The position numbers and the translations under genes were made by a program. 64,000 nucleotides of DNA, from the NCBI RefSeq assembly GCF_014696825.1, contig NZ_JACJQU010000015.1, forward strand, positions 62,001-126,000. Direction: 5' to 3'. Positions 8,830-16,739 of the stretch are shown here, in pieces. Each line of letters opens with the position of its first letter. Within the stretch, counting starts at the first letter, position 1. The notes beneath the pieces were generated by a model that saw nothing but the letters and a program-made list of their open reading frames with translations, was not told the origin of the DNA and made no database searches. The stretch is from Anabaena sphaerica FACHB-251. Lineage in GTDB: Bacteria; Cyanobacteriota; Cyanobacteriia; Cyanobacteriales; Nostocaceae.

Positions 8830-9181
8830 CAGTAAAGCTCCGGCACAGGTATCAGACAGCAATAAATTATAACTGGATTTGCGCTCCAGTGGGTAGCAAA
8901 AGTTTTCTATTATTTCAGTAAAAGTAATGTTTTGTTACGAAAAACCCTTATTTACAAAGAAGGCAGGAGGAAAGAAGTATGAATAAAAACTTTAGTTCTG
9001 GGTTTAAAGCCCAGTTTAAAAAAAGAATTGTATCGAGATACGTAGCACGAAATACAAAGCGTCCTTGCTTCAGTCCTACGTTTTTAAATGTGGGTTCCTC
9101 CTGCCTCCTGCCTCCTATCTCCTGCCTCCTGAACTAAATATCCTTTTAAAAGAGCCAAAATAGCAAAAATATAGCAATACT

Positions 9182-9214
9182 ATGATATCCCCGACTTCTT
9201 AAAGAAGTCGCTGA
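9182..9214. repeat. GACTTCTT hairpin repeat
   Basis: The core GACTTCTTAAAGAAGTC (9191-9207) is a perfect inverted repeat, flanked by GATATCCCC and CTGATC as in other copies of the family. Confidence 0.6.
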
Positions 9215-9408
9215 TCTTGGGTGGGGGAATTTTGTTGTTCACGCAGTGCTAACGCACGGATTAAGCCGGGAGCAGAGTGTACCCGAAAGGCTTATGATTG
9301 AGTGAGGAATGCTATATTTTCCCGAACCTGCAACCCCATACCCTGTCTGCACCGCAAGCTTTTCAATTTACAGAGGGCTGAGTTCTGAAAATTTGAGTTA
9401 TTTTAATG

Positions 9409-9436
9409 GTAGAGACGGTTGATGATACATCTCTAC
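9409..9436. repeat. GTAGAGAC hairpin
   Basis: GTAGAGAC (9409-9416) and ATCTCTAC (9429-9436) form an imperfect hairpin of the same family as 115-142. Confidence 0.5.
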
Positions 9437-9612
9437 AAGATTTCCAAGAAGTAGCTCAACTGAAAAAACATAGTACCCAGACCCCCAACTTCTCAAAGAA
9501 TTCAGGAATCAATCTTCTGGGCATTTTATGTTTAATTATGTTGACCTACTTATCAAATAAATGAGCAATTTTTGTGCTATGTCTACCCAAAAACTTACCC
9601 TGCTTAGTTTTC

Positions 9613-9618
9613 AGGAGG
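9613..9618 (+). promoter_or_regulatory. Strong ribosome-binding site
   Basis: AGGAGG four bases before the ATG at 9623. Such a full Shine-Dalgarno match is uncommon in this window and fixes the start of the flavoprotein. Confidence 0.75.
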
Positions 9619-9622
9619 TTTT

Positions 9623-10837
9623 ATGAATAATAATCATGATATTGTAGACATACAAACTACCGATTGTTGTATTGTTGGTGGTGGACCGGCTGGAGTTGTA
9701 TTATCTCTACTCTTAGCTCGTCAAGGTATTGCGGTAACGTTGCTGGAAGCACATAAAGATTTTGACCGGGATTTTCGGGGTGATAGTATTCACCCATCGG
9801 TAATGCAGATAATGGAAGAGTTGAATTTGAGCGATCGCATTTTGCAATTACCCCACACGAAAATGCACCGCCTCAGTGTAAAAACTCCCCAAGATACTGT
9901 TACTTTAGCCGATTTTAGTCATCTAAAAACCCGCTATCCCTATATCATGATGCTTCCCCAGGTGCGATTTTTGGAATTTATCATCCAAGAAGCCCAAAAA
10001 TACCCGAATTTTCATTTAGTCATGGGTGCAAATGTTCAGGAATTAATGGAGGAAAATGGGGTAGTTCAAGGTGTACGTTATCGTGGACAGGGTGGTTGGC
10101 ATGAAGTCAGAGCTACACTGACAGTAGGTGCAGATGGCCGTCATTCCAAATTAAGACAATTAGGTGGTTTTACATCTATTGAAACTTCACCACCTATGGA
10201 TGTCCTCTGGTTTCGCTTACCTCGTCAACCAGAAGAATTTGCAGGAGGTATGGGGCGCTTCGGTGCTGGTAAAATTGTGGTGATGCTAGATCGGGGAGAA
10301 GAATGGCAACTTGGTTATGTGATCCCCAAAGGTGGTTATCAAAAATTACGTGCTGCTGGTTTGGCAGAGTTAAAAAATTCTCTCGTTGAGGTAGTACCAG
10401 AATTAAATAATCGCATCGGAACTTTACAAGATTGGTCACAGATAGCTTTTCTCTCTGTTGAGTCAAGTCGCGTTAAACGCTGGTATCGTCCGGGACTGCT
10501 ACTTATTGGTGATGCCGCCCATGTCATGTCTCCTGTGGGTGGTGTGGGTATCAATTATGCAATTCAAGATGCTGTTGTTGCCGCAAATCTACTGAGCCAA
10601 ACCTTGAAAAATCATCATGTCGAAATCAGCGATTTAGTAAAAGTTCAGCAGCATCGAGATTTACCTACACGTATAATTCAAGCATTTCAGACTTTGATCC
10701 AAAAGCAGATATTTGCCCCTATTCTCACTGAAAATCAAACTTTTCAGCCGCCTTTTTTGTTACGTCTACCTATTTTACGGGATCTTCCTGCGCGGTTAAT
10801 TGCCTTGGGTGTTTTTCCGGTTCATGTTCAGATTTAA
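9623..10837 (+). CDS. FAD-dependent monooxygenase/oxidoreductase (PHBH/UbiH-like)
   Basis: The 404-residue protein has the three flavin signatures of class A monooxygenases: the dinucleotide-binding GGGPAG at 19-24, the DG motif GADGRHS at 169-175, and the GD motif LIGDAAHVMSPVGGVG with Asp297. No membrane segment is visible. These enzymes hydroxylate aromatic or quinone-type rings using NAD(P)H; the actual substrate cannot be read here. The start is secure: AGGAGG lies at 9613-9618, four bases before the ATG. It appears to be a single-gene unit. Confidence 0.85.
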   Translation: MNNNHDIVDIQTTDCCIVGGGPAGVVLSLLLARQGIAVTLLEAHKDFDRDFRGDSIHPSVMQIMEELNLSDRILQLPHTKMHRLSVKTPQDTVTLADFSHLKTRYPYIMMLPQVRFLEFIIQEAQKYPNFHLVMGANVQELMEENGVVQGVRYRGQGGWHEVRATLTVGADGRHSKLRQLGGFTSIETSPPMDVLWFRLPRQPEEFAGGMGRFGAGKIVVMLDRGEEWQLGYVIPKGGYQKLRAAGLAELKNSLVEVVPELNNRIGTLQDWSQIAFLSVESSRVKRWYRPGLLLIGDAAHVMSPVGGVGINYAIQDAVVAANLLSQTLKNHHVEISDLVKVQQHRDLPTRIIQAFQTLIQKQIFAPILTENQTFQPPFLLRLPILRDLPARLIALGVFPVHVQI

Positions 10838-11166
10838 TTCTGCCTATAGATGGCAATATTTGTCGATGGATTGGGCGAAGTTTTACAATACTGGTTTCAA
10901 GAAGTCTTGATATCAAGTCCGTTTGAATAGTTATCATATCCGTGAGGGCAGGGAATAGGTAAGAGGAAAGCAGTCATTATCACTAATTAGCCGGACTTGA
11001 TATGATTCCAGGTTTGAGCGATTAGTATTGCAGGTTACTACAGGTAGTGGTAAATTGTAGGTAACGTAAGTTGATAGTTAGGGGTTAGGAGGCAGGGGAC
11101 ATAAGTAATCAGCAGGTTTTTTCCCTATACCCCTACATCTCATAATCGTCAAACACGGTAAAAGAA
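10838..11166. other. Gene-free stretch with an inverted-repeat-bounded segment
   Basis: ATATCAAGTCCG (10910-10921) and its exact complement CGGACTTGATAT (10992-11003) bracket about 70 bases, which looks like a small non-autonomous element. The rest is non-coding, with a short purine-rich tract before the glycosyltransferase gene. Confidence 0.5.
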
Positions 11167-11997
11167 ATGACTATACCGAAAAAAATATGGTTTTTATGGT
11201 ACCAAGGACTTTCAGAAGCACCATTGGTTGTTAAAAAGTGCTACGAATCTTGGCAGAAATATAACCCTGACTGGGAGGTTATTTTTTTAGATGAAAACAA
11301 TCTAACAGATTATATTACTCCTTCTTTACCGAAAGAAAAATTGTGCCAATTATCCAAAAATCACCAATCGGATCTTCTCCGACTTGAATTACTCTCAAAA
11401 TATGGAGGTGTTTGGGCTGACGCAACTAGTCTCTGTCGAGTACCTTTAGACAACTGGTTAGGAGATTATACTCAAGCTGGCTTTTTCGCCTTTATTTACA
11501 AAACAAGAGGACACGGATGGATTTTTAGTTGGTTTCTTGCGGCTGAACCGTCTAATCCTATCATTGTAAAAATGACTCAAAGGTTCGTTTCTTTTTATTA
11601 TGAAAATGAGTTTTATCATAGTGGTACAATAGCTCAGAAAAGAACTAAGTTTTTGGAGTCGTTTTTAAATCGCAAGTATAAAACAACTCGATTTTGGTCT
11701 TCATGGCTTGTCAGGAAATTTTTTAAAGTTTATCCCTATTTTATTCTGCACTTCATTTTTGCCAGTTTAATCAATTCAGATAGAGAACTTTTGGAACTAT
11801 ATAAAAAAATGAAACCATATTACAATACTGGCGATATGCTGGGTCAATATGGGTTGCTTCGCCATTTGACAACAGAAATTAAAGAACGAATTGATAGTAG
11901 AATTGACCCAGTATATAAGTTAAGTTGGAAGAAATTTAAAGAAGATAATTATTCTTCTTCATCTATTTTGTATTATTTATTGGAAGAGGTTAACTAA
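11167..11997 (+). CDS. Capsular polysaccharide-type glycosyltransferase (GT32-like)
   Basis: The 276-residue protein begins with IPKKIWFLWYQG, the usual head of the Caps_synth/GT32 sugar transferases. It contains the central motif DLLRLELLSKYGGVWADAT (69-87) in which Asp85 and its surroundings bind the metal and nucleotide sugar. There is no signal peptide; a hydrophobic stretch (KVYPYFILHFIFASLI) lies near residue 190. It probably adds one sugar to a surface polysaccharide or glycolipid. No other polysaccharide genes are adjacent, so it is an isolated copy. AT-rich codon use contrasts with ssb downstream. Confidence 0.8.
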   Translation: MTIPKKIWFLWYQGLSEAPLVVKKCYESWQKYNPDWEVIFLDENNLTDYITPSLPKEKLCQLSKNHQSDLLRLELLSKYGGVWADATSLCRVPLDNWLGDYTQAGFFAFIYKTRGHGWIFSWFLAAEPSNPIIVKMTQRFVSFYYENEFYHSGTIAQKRTKFLESFLNRKYKTTRFWSSWLVRKFFKVYPYFILHFIFASLINSDRELLELYKKMKPYYNTGDMLGQYGLLRHLTTEIKERIDSRIDPVYKLSWKKFKEDNYSSSSILYYLLEEVN

Positions 11998-12409
11998 AAA
12001 TGGCTCTACCGAACCAGGAGTTACGCAAAACAGAACGAAAGTAGCGGTAATATATCTTCGGGAAGCAAGCTATATGAATTACCGCTACGCAAGAATCAGG
12101 TTTTCAGCCCCATCGTGCGTAAGTCCTACGAACTTAGAGTGCAAGTTTTGGGATTTAATGGTATAATTGTACTATTCATGCAGAATAAAATGCTCGTTCT
12201 GGTCAGGCGCAGTTCCTGAACAGCTATTTAATAGTTGTTCATAGTTCTCGCTTGACTTTTGTTATAGCAGTTTGGATTTTAGATTTTTGATTGAGAATAC
12301 CCTTCTGTGTCCGGGTTTTGTAGAACCATTTGTCACAATCATTTTTCAAATTGGTATTATGGTGGTCAGCCCAAAAAGGCAATAATTCGATTAGGAGGAA
12401 ATAAAATAT
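11998..12409. other. Gene-free stretch with a MITE-like element and the ssb leader
   Basis: Holds the element at 12016-12127, then about 280 bases of leader before ssb. The ssb ribosome-binding site AGGAGG is visible about 12 bases before its ATG. No clear LexA box was found. Confidence 0.5.
12016..12127. mobile_element. MITE-like element with nested inverted repeats
   Basis: AGGAGTTACGCA (12016-12027) and TGCGTAAGTCCT (12116-12127) are terminal inverted repeats matching at 11 of 12 positions. Inside, GTAGCGGTAAT (12041-12051) and ATTACCGCTAC (12078-12088) form a perfect second pair. There is no coding capacity, so it would depend on a transposase elsewhere. Confidence 0.55.
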
Positions 12410-12937
12410 ATGAACAGTTGTATTTTAATGGCTGAAATTTATGATGCTCCCCAACTGCGTCATACACCAGACGGGTTGGAAGTTACAGAAATGATAGTCC
12501 ATGTTTCAGGATTGCGGCCAGATGATCCTTCACATCCCTTGAAAGTGGTAGGCTGGGGTAATTTGGCGAAAGAAATTCATCAAACTTATCATCCAGGCGA
12601 TCGCGTAATTATCGAAGGCCGCTTAGGGATGAATACTTTTGAGCGTCCCGAAGGTTTTAAAGAAAAACGTGCTGAATTGACAGTGCAACGAATTCATGGT
12701 ATCGGACAAGGTGTGCAGACGAGTCCTCCACCAGCAGCCACGGTTGCACCAGCAGCACAGCGTCCCCCAGAGACATATCAATCAACCAGACCAGCACCAA
12801 TGCCAGCTACAACGGTTACAAGTACCGTACCCCAACCAACAACCCCCGAACCCACCTATCAACCTATAACTTTTGAACGTCCATCATATCAGCCTGTAAC
12901 AGAAGCAGAACCCGATCCAGACGATATACCATTTTAA
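12410..12937 (+). CDS. ssb: Single-stranded DNA-binding protein
   Basis: The 175-residue protein has an N-terminal OB fold of about 105 residues (with VVGWGNLAKEI and YHPGDRVIIEGRL), a Pro/Thr-rich flexible linker, and the acidic tip DPDDIPF that recruits replication and repair proteins. Length and layout match cyanobacterial SSB. An AGGAGG precedes the ATG. It stands alone, convergent with the dehydrogenase-like gene. Confidence 0.93.
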   Translation: MNSCILMAEIYDAPQLRHTPDGLEVTEMIVHVSGLRPDDPSHPLKVVGWGNLAKEIHQTYHPGDRVIIEGRLGMNTFERPEGFKEKRAELTVQRIHGIGQGVQTSPPPAATVAPAAQRPPETYQSTRPAPMPATTVTSTVPQPTTPEPTYQPITFERPSYQPVTEAEPDPDDIPF

Positions 12938-12993
12938 GGCAGGAGGCAAAAGGCAAAAGTTTTTTAATTTTGACTTTTGACTTTTGACTTGAT

Positions 12994-13872
12994 CTATTCC
13001 CCGCTGGCTTCACCCCATTCTCGAATAGCGGGGAAAACAGATGAGTAATCATCTTCTGGATAGGACATTTTCATTGCTGACTGTAAGATGTGTTTTACAC
13101 CCTCAATACTGCTGAGATTCAAACCAAGGGATTTAGCTTCAGAGATAAATAAATCTATTTCTTTGATCAATTGTTTGGTGGGTAAGTTGGCCTTGGTATA
13201 ATTGCCATCTAACATCCGTTTCAGGTTTTGATCAAAGGTAGGCGCATAAAGTTTACTATCGCGCAGGATTCGCATAAATAAGTCTACATCAATGCCTTGC
13301 AACTGGACAAAAGCTAGACTCAGCGCAAAGCTAGTAGTGAGGGAAGCAATGAGTTGATTGAGTGCTAGAGTTAGGGATGATGCAGAGCCTACAGGACCTA
13401 TGTATACAGGATCTTGTCCAAAATGTTGCAGTAACTTGACATGGCGTTGATACTGTTCTTTTTCACCACCTACCATGACAATTAATTTGCCAGTTTCAGC
13501 TTCTGGAATACTACCGAGTACAGGCGCTTCTATATACTCACCACCTGCTGCAACTACCGCATCTCTGATTTCTTGGCTTTCTAGGGGGGTAATGGTCCCC
13601 ATTTGAATGATGCTGCGTCCTGATAAAGTATGCCAAGAAGTATCTGTGAGCAAGACATGATAAATAGCTGCGGCGTTGGATAGCATGAGAATTATACAGT
13701 CAGCAGAACGAATTGCTTGACGCGGTTTTGTGGCAATTTCTACCCCTGCTGCTTGTAGTGGTGCTAATTTTTCTGGGGTGCGGTTGTAAGCAATTAGCTC
13801 TATATTTGCAGCTAATAACCTTTGAGCCATCGGTAGTCCCATCAATCCAGTTCCCAGAAATGCCACCTTCAT
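12994..13872 (-). CDS. HIBADH-family NAD(P)-binding protein, catalytic lysine replaced
   Basis: The 292-residue protein has the beta-hydroxyacid dehydrogenase layout: an NAD(P)-binding GTGLMG at 7-12, the substrate segment with EAPVLGS at 115-121, and an all-helical C-terminal domain. In the helix that normally carries the catalytic Lys (G-S-G-A-A-x-K-x-x-x-N), this protein reads GSASSLTLALNQ, so Thr168 takes the lysine place. Related lineages such as NPAC/GLYR1 and imine reductases also lack this Lys. It may therefore not be a normal 3-hydroxyisobutyrate or glyoxylate reductase. It is monocistronic by position. Confidence 0.82.
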   Translation of the reverse strand: MKVAFLGTGLMGLPMAQRLLAANIELIAYNRTPEKLAPLQAAGVEIATKPRQAIRSADCIILMLSNAAAIYHVLLTDTSWHTLSGRSIIQMGTITPLESQEIRDAVVAAGGEYIEAPVLGSIPEAETGKLIVMVGGEKEQYQRHVKLLQHFGQDPVYIGPVGSASSLTLALNQLIASLTTSFALSLAFVQLQGIDVDLFMRILRDSKLYAPTFDQNLKRMLDGNYTKANLPTKQLIKEIDLFISEAKSLGLNLSSIEGVKHILQSAMKMSYPEDDYSSVFPAIREWGEASGE

Positions 13873-13920
13873 GTTTCACTTTCCTTTGGTAAATCGTAAG
13901 TAAAGAGGGAATAGGCAAAA

Positions 13921-13954
13921 GTCAGGAGTCAGGAGTCAGAAGTCAGGAGTTAGG
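13921..13954. repeat. STRR tract (GAGTCAG-type)
   Basis: Four imperfect AGTCAGG heptamers upstream of the dehydrogenase-like gene. A CCCCAGT tract of the same class occupies 14267-14291. Confidence 0.8.
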
Positions 13955-14020
13955 AGAAGAAGATATTTCCCCCCTGCACCCCTGCTCTCTTATCCGTCCC
14001 CAGTCCCCAACCCCTATAAA

Positions 14021-14116
14021 TCAGCCGCCTGCGGCAAAAGTTGCCATAATCACAACTGAAAGTAAGAGTCCGGGGCTAAGTAGAGTTACTAACACAATTA
14101 GGTCATGAGCAGTCAT
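14021..14116 (-). CDS. Possible 31-residue single-span membrane protein
   Basis: An ATG at 14116 opens 31 codons ending with TGA at 14021-14023. The peptide MTAHDLIVLVTLLSPGLLLS followed by a second hydrophobic half ending in AAGG is one transmembrane helix with short polar ends. A GGGAAAG sequence lies about 9 bases before the ATG. It has the size and shape of the small subunits of thylakoid complexes, but I cannot match it to a known subunit. It lies between STRR tracts, which makes an isolated coding stretch stand out. Chance is not excluded. Confidence 0.5.
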   Translation of the reverse strand: MTAHDLIVLVTLLSPGLLLSVVIMATFAAGG

Positions 14117-14266
14117 AGTTATTGCTTTCCCAAGGTTTTTAACTTTAAAGTAATCACTGTTATCCTAGTCCAATAAAGACGGATATCAAGATTCACCAAA
14201 TATAGTTTTAATGTCAGGAGTCAGGAGGCAAAAGGCAAAAGGCAATAGTAAGAATTTAGTTTTTAC

Positions 14267-14291
14267 CCAGTCCCCAGTCCCCAGTCCCCAA
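14267..14291. repeat. STRR tract (CCCCAGT)
   Basis: Three tandem CCCCAGT heptamers just after the end of the methyltransferase gene. Confidence 0.8.
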
Positions 14292-14297
14292 TCACCC

Positions 14298-15503
14298 CTA
14301 CTCTGGTATGGTTAATCCTTGGAGCGATCGCTTGCTTTGTGTTTCTGTCAATCCCTTGCTTTGAACTAGAACCCCAAAGTTACCCAATCCTTCCGGTGAA
14401 ATCAATTGGTGTAATGTCTCCCTGCGGTTTAGTAGCTGTGATATAGATTGTTCTTGATAGGAAAGGGCTGCAATCCGTTTGCCTAAACCCAATGCCATCA
14501 AAAATAAACCTTGTTGTGTCCAACCCACTTGATTTAAGCCGTACCTTTTACCCCATACTTCTAAAGCTGTGAAGTCAACATGAGCGGTGATATCTTGTCG
14601 CCCAATATTGATGTAGGGGTTATCATGATGACGATGATGGTAGTAGCACTGTAATGTTCCTTGCGATCGCCTGGGGTGATAATATCGGCTGGCAGGGTAG
14701 CCATAATCAATTGTTAACACATACCCGCGTTGCAAGCAGTCTGCCACTATACCCAACCAGTCAAGAGCAGCTAAATTAATTTCACTGCGATAACCGTCAT
14801 CATAGGCACTTTGGCTTATATCGATTCCCACTAATTCCAAGTATTCTGCTAACTGCGGTGTAGATAGTTCCGCCACTACTTCTATAAATTCGATATTTGA
14901 CCTCTCCCCTACTAGGGAAGGGGGTTGGGGGGTGAGGTTCTGGGTTGTAGTTACATAAATTTCCTGCAATTTTCCCGCTTCTAAGGTGAACTGATGCACG
15001 GGAAAGGCATCTACTAACTCATTAGAAAAAAAACAGCCTGTGATGGAGTTTGGGGCTATTTCCGGCAAATTACACCAACTGACAGCAAACTCCTGTAAAC
15101 GCTGTTGTTGTTCTTGTTTTAAGGTTGAGGACTTTTCAACAATAATATATTCTAGGGCAGCAAAAAAATCTGGATGGTGTAGTTTTAGGTAGTTGAGAAT
15201 ATGAGATGCCAAAATACCTTGACCTGCTCCCATTTCTACGAGATGAAAAGGCTTTGGTTGCCCTAAAATTTCCCACATCTGCAAAAATTGTGCTGCTAGT
15301 AGTTCACCAAAATCGGTCCCTAAACTGACAGAGGTAAAAAAATCGCTGCCCCGAAACCCAATTTTCACAGCATCGCTGGCATAATAGCCCTGTTCTGGGT
15401 GATATAGCACCATGTCCATGTATTCGGCAAAGGTAATGCGCTTTTGGAAACTTGTGGCTATACGACTGGCTATAGCTGTACAGAGTGCGGGGTTAGAATC
15501 CAT
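14298..15503 (-). CDS. SAM-dependent methyltransferase of the MidA/NDUFAF7 family
   Basis: The 401-residue protein is a COG1565 (DUF185) class I methyltransferase. Visible features are the family head GYY-(10)-DFFTS at 39-57, the SAM-binding VEMGAGQGILASHIL at 89-103, and the C-terminal segment with DITAHVDFTALE. The eukaryotic relatives (NDUFAF7, MidA) dimethylate an arginine of the complex I subunit NDUFS2, whose cyanobacterial counterpart is NdhH. Here ndhH lies on the same strand two genes upstream, which supports (but does not prove) an NDH-1 assembly role. The gene follows the GAF gene by 27 bases. Confidence 0.85.
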   Translation of the reverse strand: MDSNPALCTAIASRIATSFQKRITFAEYMDMVLYHPEQGYYASDAVKIGFRGSDFFTSVSLGTDFGELLAAQFLQMWEILGQPKPFHLVEMGAGQGILASHILNYLKLHHPDFFAALEYIIVEKSSTLKQEQQQRLQEFAVSWCNLPEIAPNSITGCFFSNELVDAFPVHQFTLEAGKLQEIYVTTTQNLTPQPPSLVGERSNIEFIEVVAELSTPQLAEYLELVGIDISQSAYDDGYRSEINLAALDWLGIVADCLQRGYVLTIDYGYPASRYYHPRRSQGTLQCYYHHRHHDNPYINIGRQDITAHVDFTALEVWGKRYGLNQVGWTQQGLFLMALGLGKRIAALSYQEQSISQLLNRRETLHQLISPEGLGNFGVLVQSKGLTETQSKRSLQGLTIPE

Positions 15504-15530
15504 AAGATATTCAAAGCTTAACTCTCTAGC

Positions 15531-16085
15531 TTAACTACCTAAAATATTAGAGTCTGTTGCTAGGGTTTGCGATCCGGTTTTCATGATTTCAATATCTGCT
15601 TGTGACCATACACGAGGGTTTTGGCATTGGTGCGCTATTAGTAGTCCCCATAAACCTCTGGGGATGATAATTGGTACGACTAAATTAGCACGCGCTTGGA
15701 TACTGCGGAGGAAATCTCGATGACAAGCATGGATGGGTTCTAATTCAGTATCAGCGATCGCTTTTACCCTTCCTGCTAAATACAATGCCGCATACTCATT
15801 ATTAAAGCAATTATCTGCCCCTGTTGAACCCAAGATGGATAATTTCTGTGAACTTAAAGATTCAAAAGTTACTTGACCGTGCCATTGCTCGTAGAAGTAA
15901 TAAATAACTACGCGGTCAACCTGTAGTGTTTCTCTAATTTGATATATGGTTTTTCGGATTAACTTATCTCGACCCATCTTGTTCACCAGACGGTTGAGTA
16001 GAATTTGTAACCCCTGTTCAATAGGTGGTTGATTGTGATGTTGATTTTGAATACGTTCACATTGAGTTTGAGAATGAATTTGCAC
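15531..16085 (-). CDS. Stand-alone GAF domain, probable DXCF cyanobacteriochrome-type
   Basis: The 184-residue protein is one GAF domain with no kinase, GGDEF or other output domain. It contains DNCF at 91-94, matching the DXCF motif of cyanobacteriochromes, and Cys121-His122 (HACHRDFL), the usual bilin-attachment pair. The two cysteines are 28 residues apart, the spacing known in TePixJ. The following segment ARANLVVPI-LWGLLIAHQC also fits chromophore-binding GAFs. Photosensing is an inference; many similar GAFs are uncharacterised. The start is a GTG without a clear ribosome-binding site. It sits 27 bases before the MidA-like gene and downstream of ndhH. Confidence 0.7.
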   Translation of the reverse strand: MQIHSQTQCERIQNQHHNQPPIEQGLQILLNRLVNKMGRDKLIRKTIYQIRETLQVDRVVIYYFYEQWHGQVTFESLSSQKLSILGSTGADNCFNNEYAALYLAGRVKAIADTELEPIHACHRDFLRSIQARANLVVPIIIPRGLWGLLIAHQCQNPRVWSQADIEIMKTGSQTLATDSNILGS

Positions 16086-16313
16086 AGGTTTCAGGTAAAA
16101 GCTACATCAAAATTTTGGTGATTTATATCATAACTTATCAGACATTTTGGCGAAAATCATTATCTTGTGATTAAAGAATTTTTATCATGCGAAATTCTGT
16201 TGCTTAGGGAAAAATTGCACATCATAATTAAACTTCTAAAATAATTCTGTTCAAAAGTTAATTTTAATTTAAACAGATAAATTTTACTTGATAAAATGTA
16301 AAATAACTTTATA

Positions 16314-16443
16314 TAAGTAGGTAGGCACAAATAAACCTAACTATGTAACAAAATGTAAAATCATCAAAACCCTTGCGGTTGCTTCACTCCGCTACGCTCC
16401 GTTCGCAATGACATACCTTGAAATTTTCCCGCCTACCTACTTA
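16314..16443. mobile_element. TAAGTAGGTAGGC inverted-repeat element, copy A
   Basis: TAAGTAGGTAGGC (16314-16326) and GCCTACCTACTTA (16431-16443) are perfect 13-base terminal inverted repeats around 104 bases. The interior includes TATGTAACAAAATGTAAAAT and a GCTACGCTCCGTTCGCAATG segment. Five other copies with related ends are in this window. Confidence 0.7.
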
Positions 16444-16610
16444 GGGCTTGCTGAAGAAATCTAAAAGGAATACCAGATAAAGCTGTTATCCTTTTTTAGT
16501 TTCAAAAAGTGCAAGGTTTTTGACTGGGGGAGTCCCAAAAGTCCGCATTTTTCCTCTGACTATGGGAAAATTTGTCCGCATGGCTTACGCCACGCTATCA
16601 GCAAGCCCTA
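16442..16610. mobile_element. TA-flanked MITE with GGGCTTGCTGA ends
   Basis: GGGCTTGCTGA (16444-16454) and TCAGCAAGCCC (16598-16608) are perfect terminal repeats, each flanked by TA, as for elements that duplicate a TA target (IS630/Tc1-like). The 169-base element has no ORF. Its left TA is also the last two bases of copy A. Confidence 0.65.
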
Positions 16611-16637
16611 TATAAACTTTCAAGCAGAATATAAAAA

Positions 16638-16668
16638 GATCCCCGACTTCTCTAAGGAGCCGGGGATC
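16638..16668 (-). terminator. GATCCCCG hairpin downstream of ndhH
   Basis: GATCCCCG (16638-16645) pairs with CGGGGATC (16661-16668). It lies about 70 bases beyond the ndhH stop and belongs to the GATCCCCGACTTCT family. A terminator role is inferred from position. Confidence 0.5.
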
Positions 16669-16739
16669 GGATATAAATAAAATATAGAGACGCGACTGAA
16701 CACGTCTATATATAAACCAACAGGGCGTAATAATCAGGC

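Larger units (their letters stand above)
8863..9622. other. Gene-free stretch rich in small repeats
   Basis: About 760 bases with no convincing gene. It holds a CTGGG/CCCAG hairpin (8997-9013), a CTCCTGC-type STRR tract (9092-9133), a GATATCCCCGACTTCTT hairpin (9182-9214), a possible stem-loop AAGCC/GGCTT (9264-9293), a GTAGAGAC hairpin (9409-9436) and a CCCCAACTTCTC relative (9483-9510). The last 60 bases are the leader of the next gene. Confidence 0.55.
16086..16739. other. Gene-free stretch made mainly of small mobile elements
   Basis: The 654 bases between the GAF gene and ndhH hold two adjoining inverted-repeat elements (16314-16443 and 16442-16610) and a hairpin (16638-16668). The first 230 bases are AT-rich and are the likely upstream region of the GAF gene. 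Confidence 0.6.

Noticed and set aside
8980-9140. Short ORF starting after an AGGAGG-like site
   Set aside because: It runs through the GTTTAAAGCCC hairpin and the CTCCTGC tandem repeats; the peptide is low complexity and not credible.
12160-12180. LexA-type site upstream of ssb
   Set aside because: A GTAC-containing word is present, but the second half-site does not match the cyanobacterial LexA pattern.
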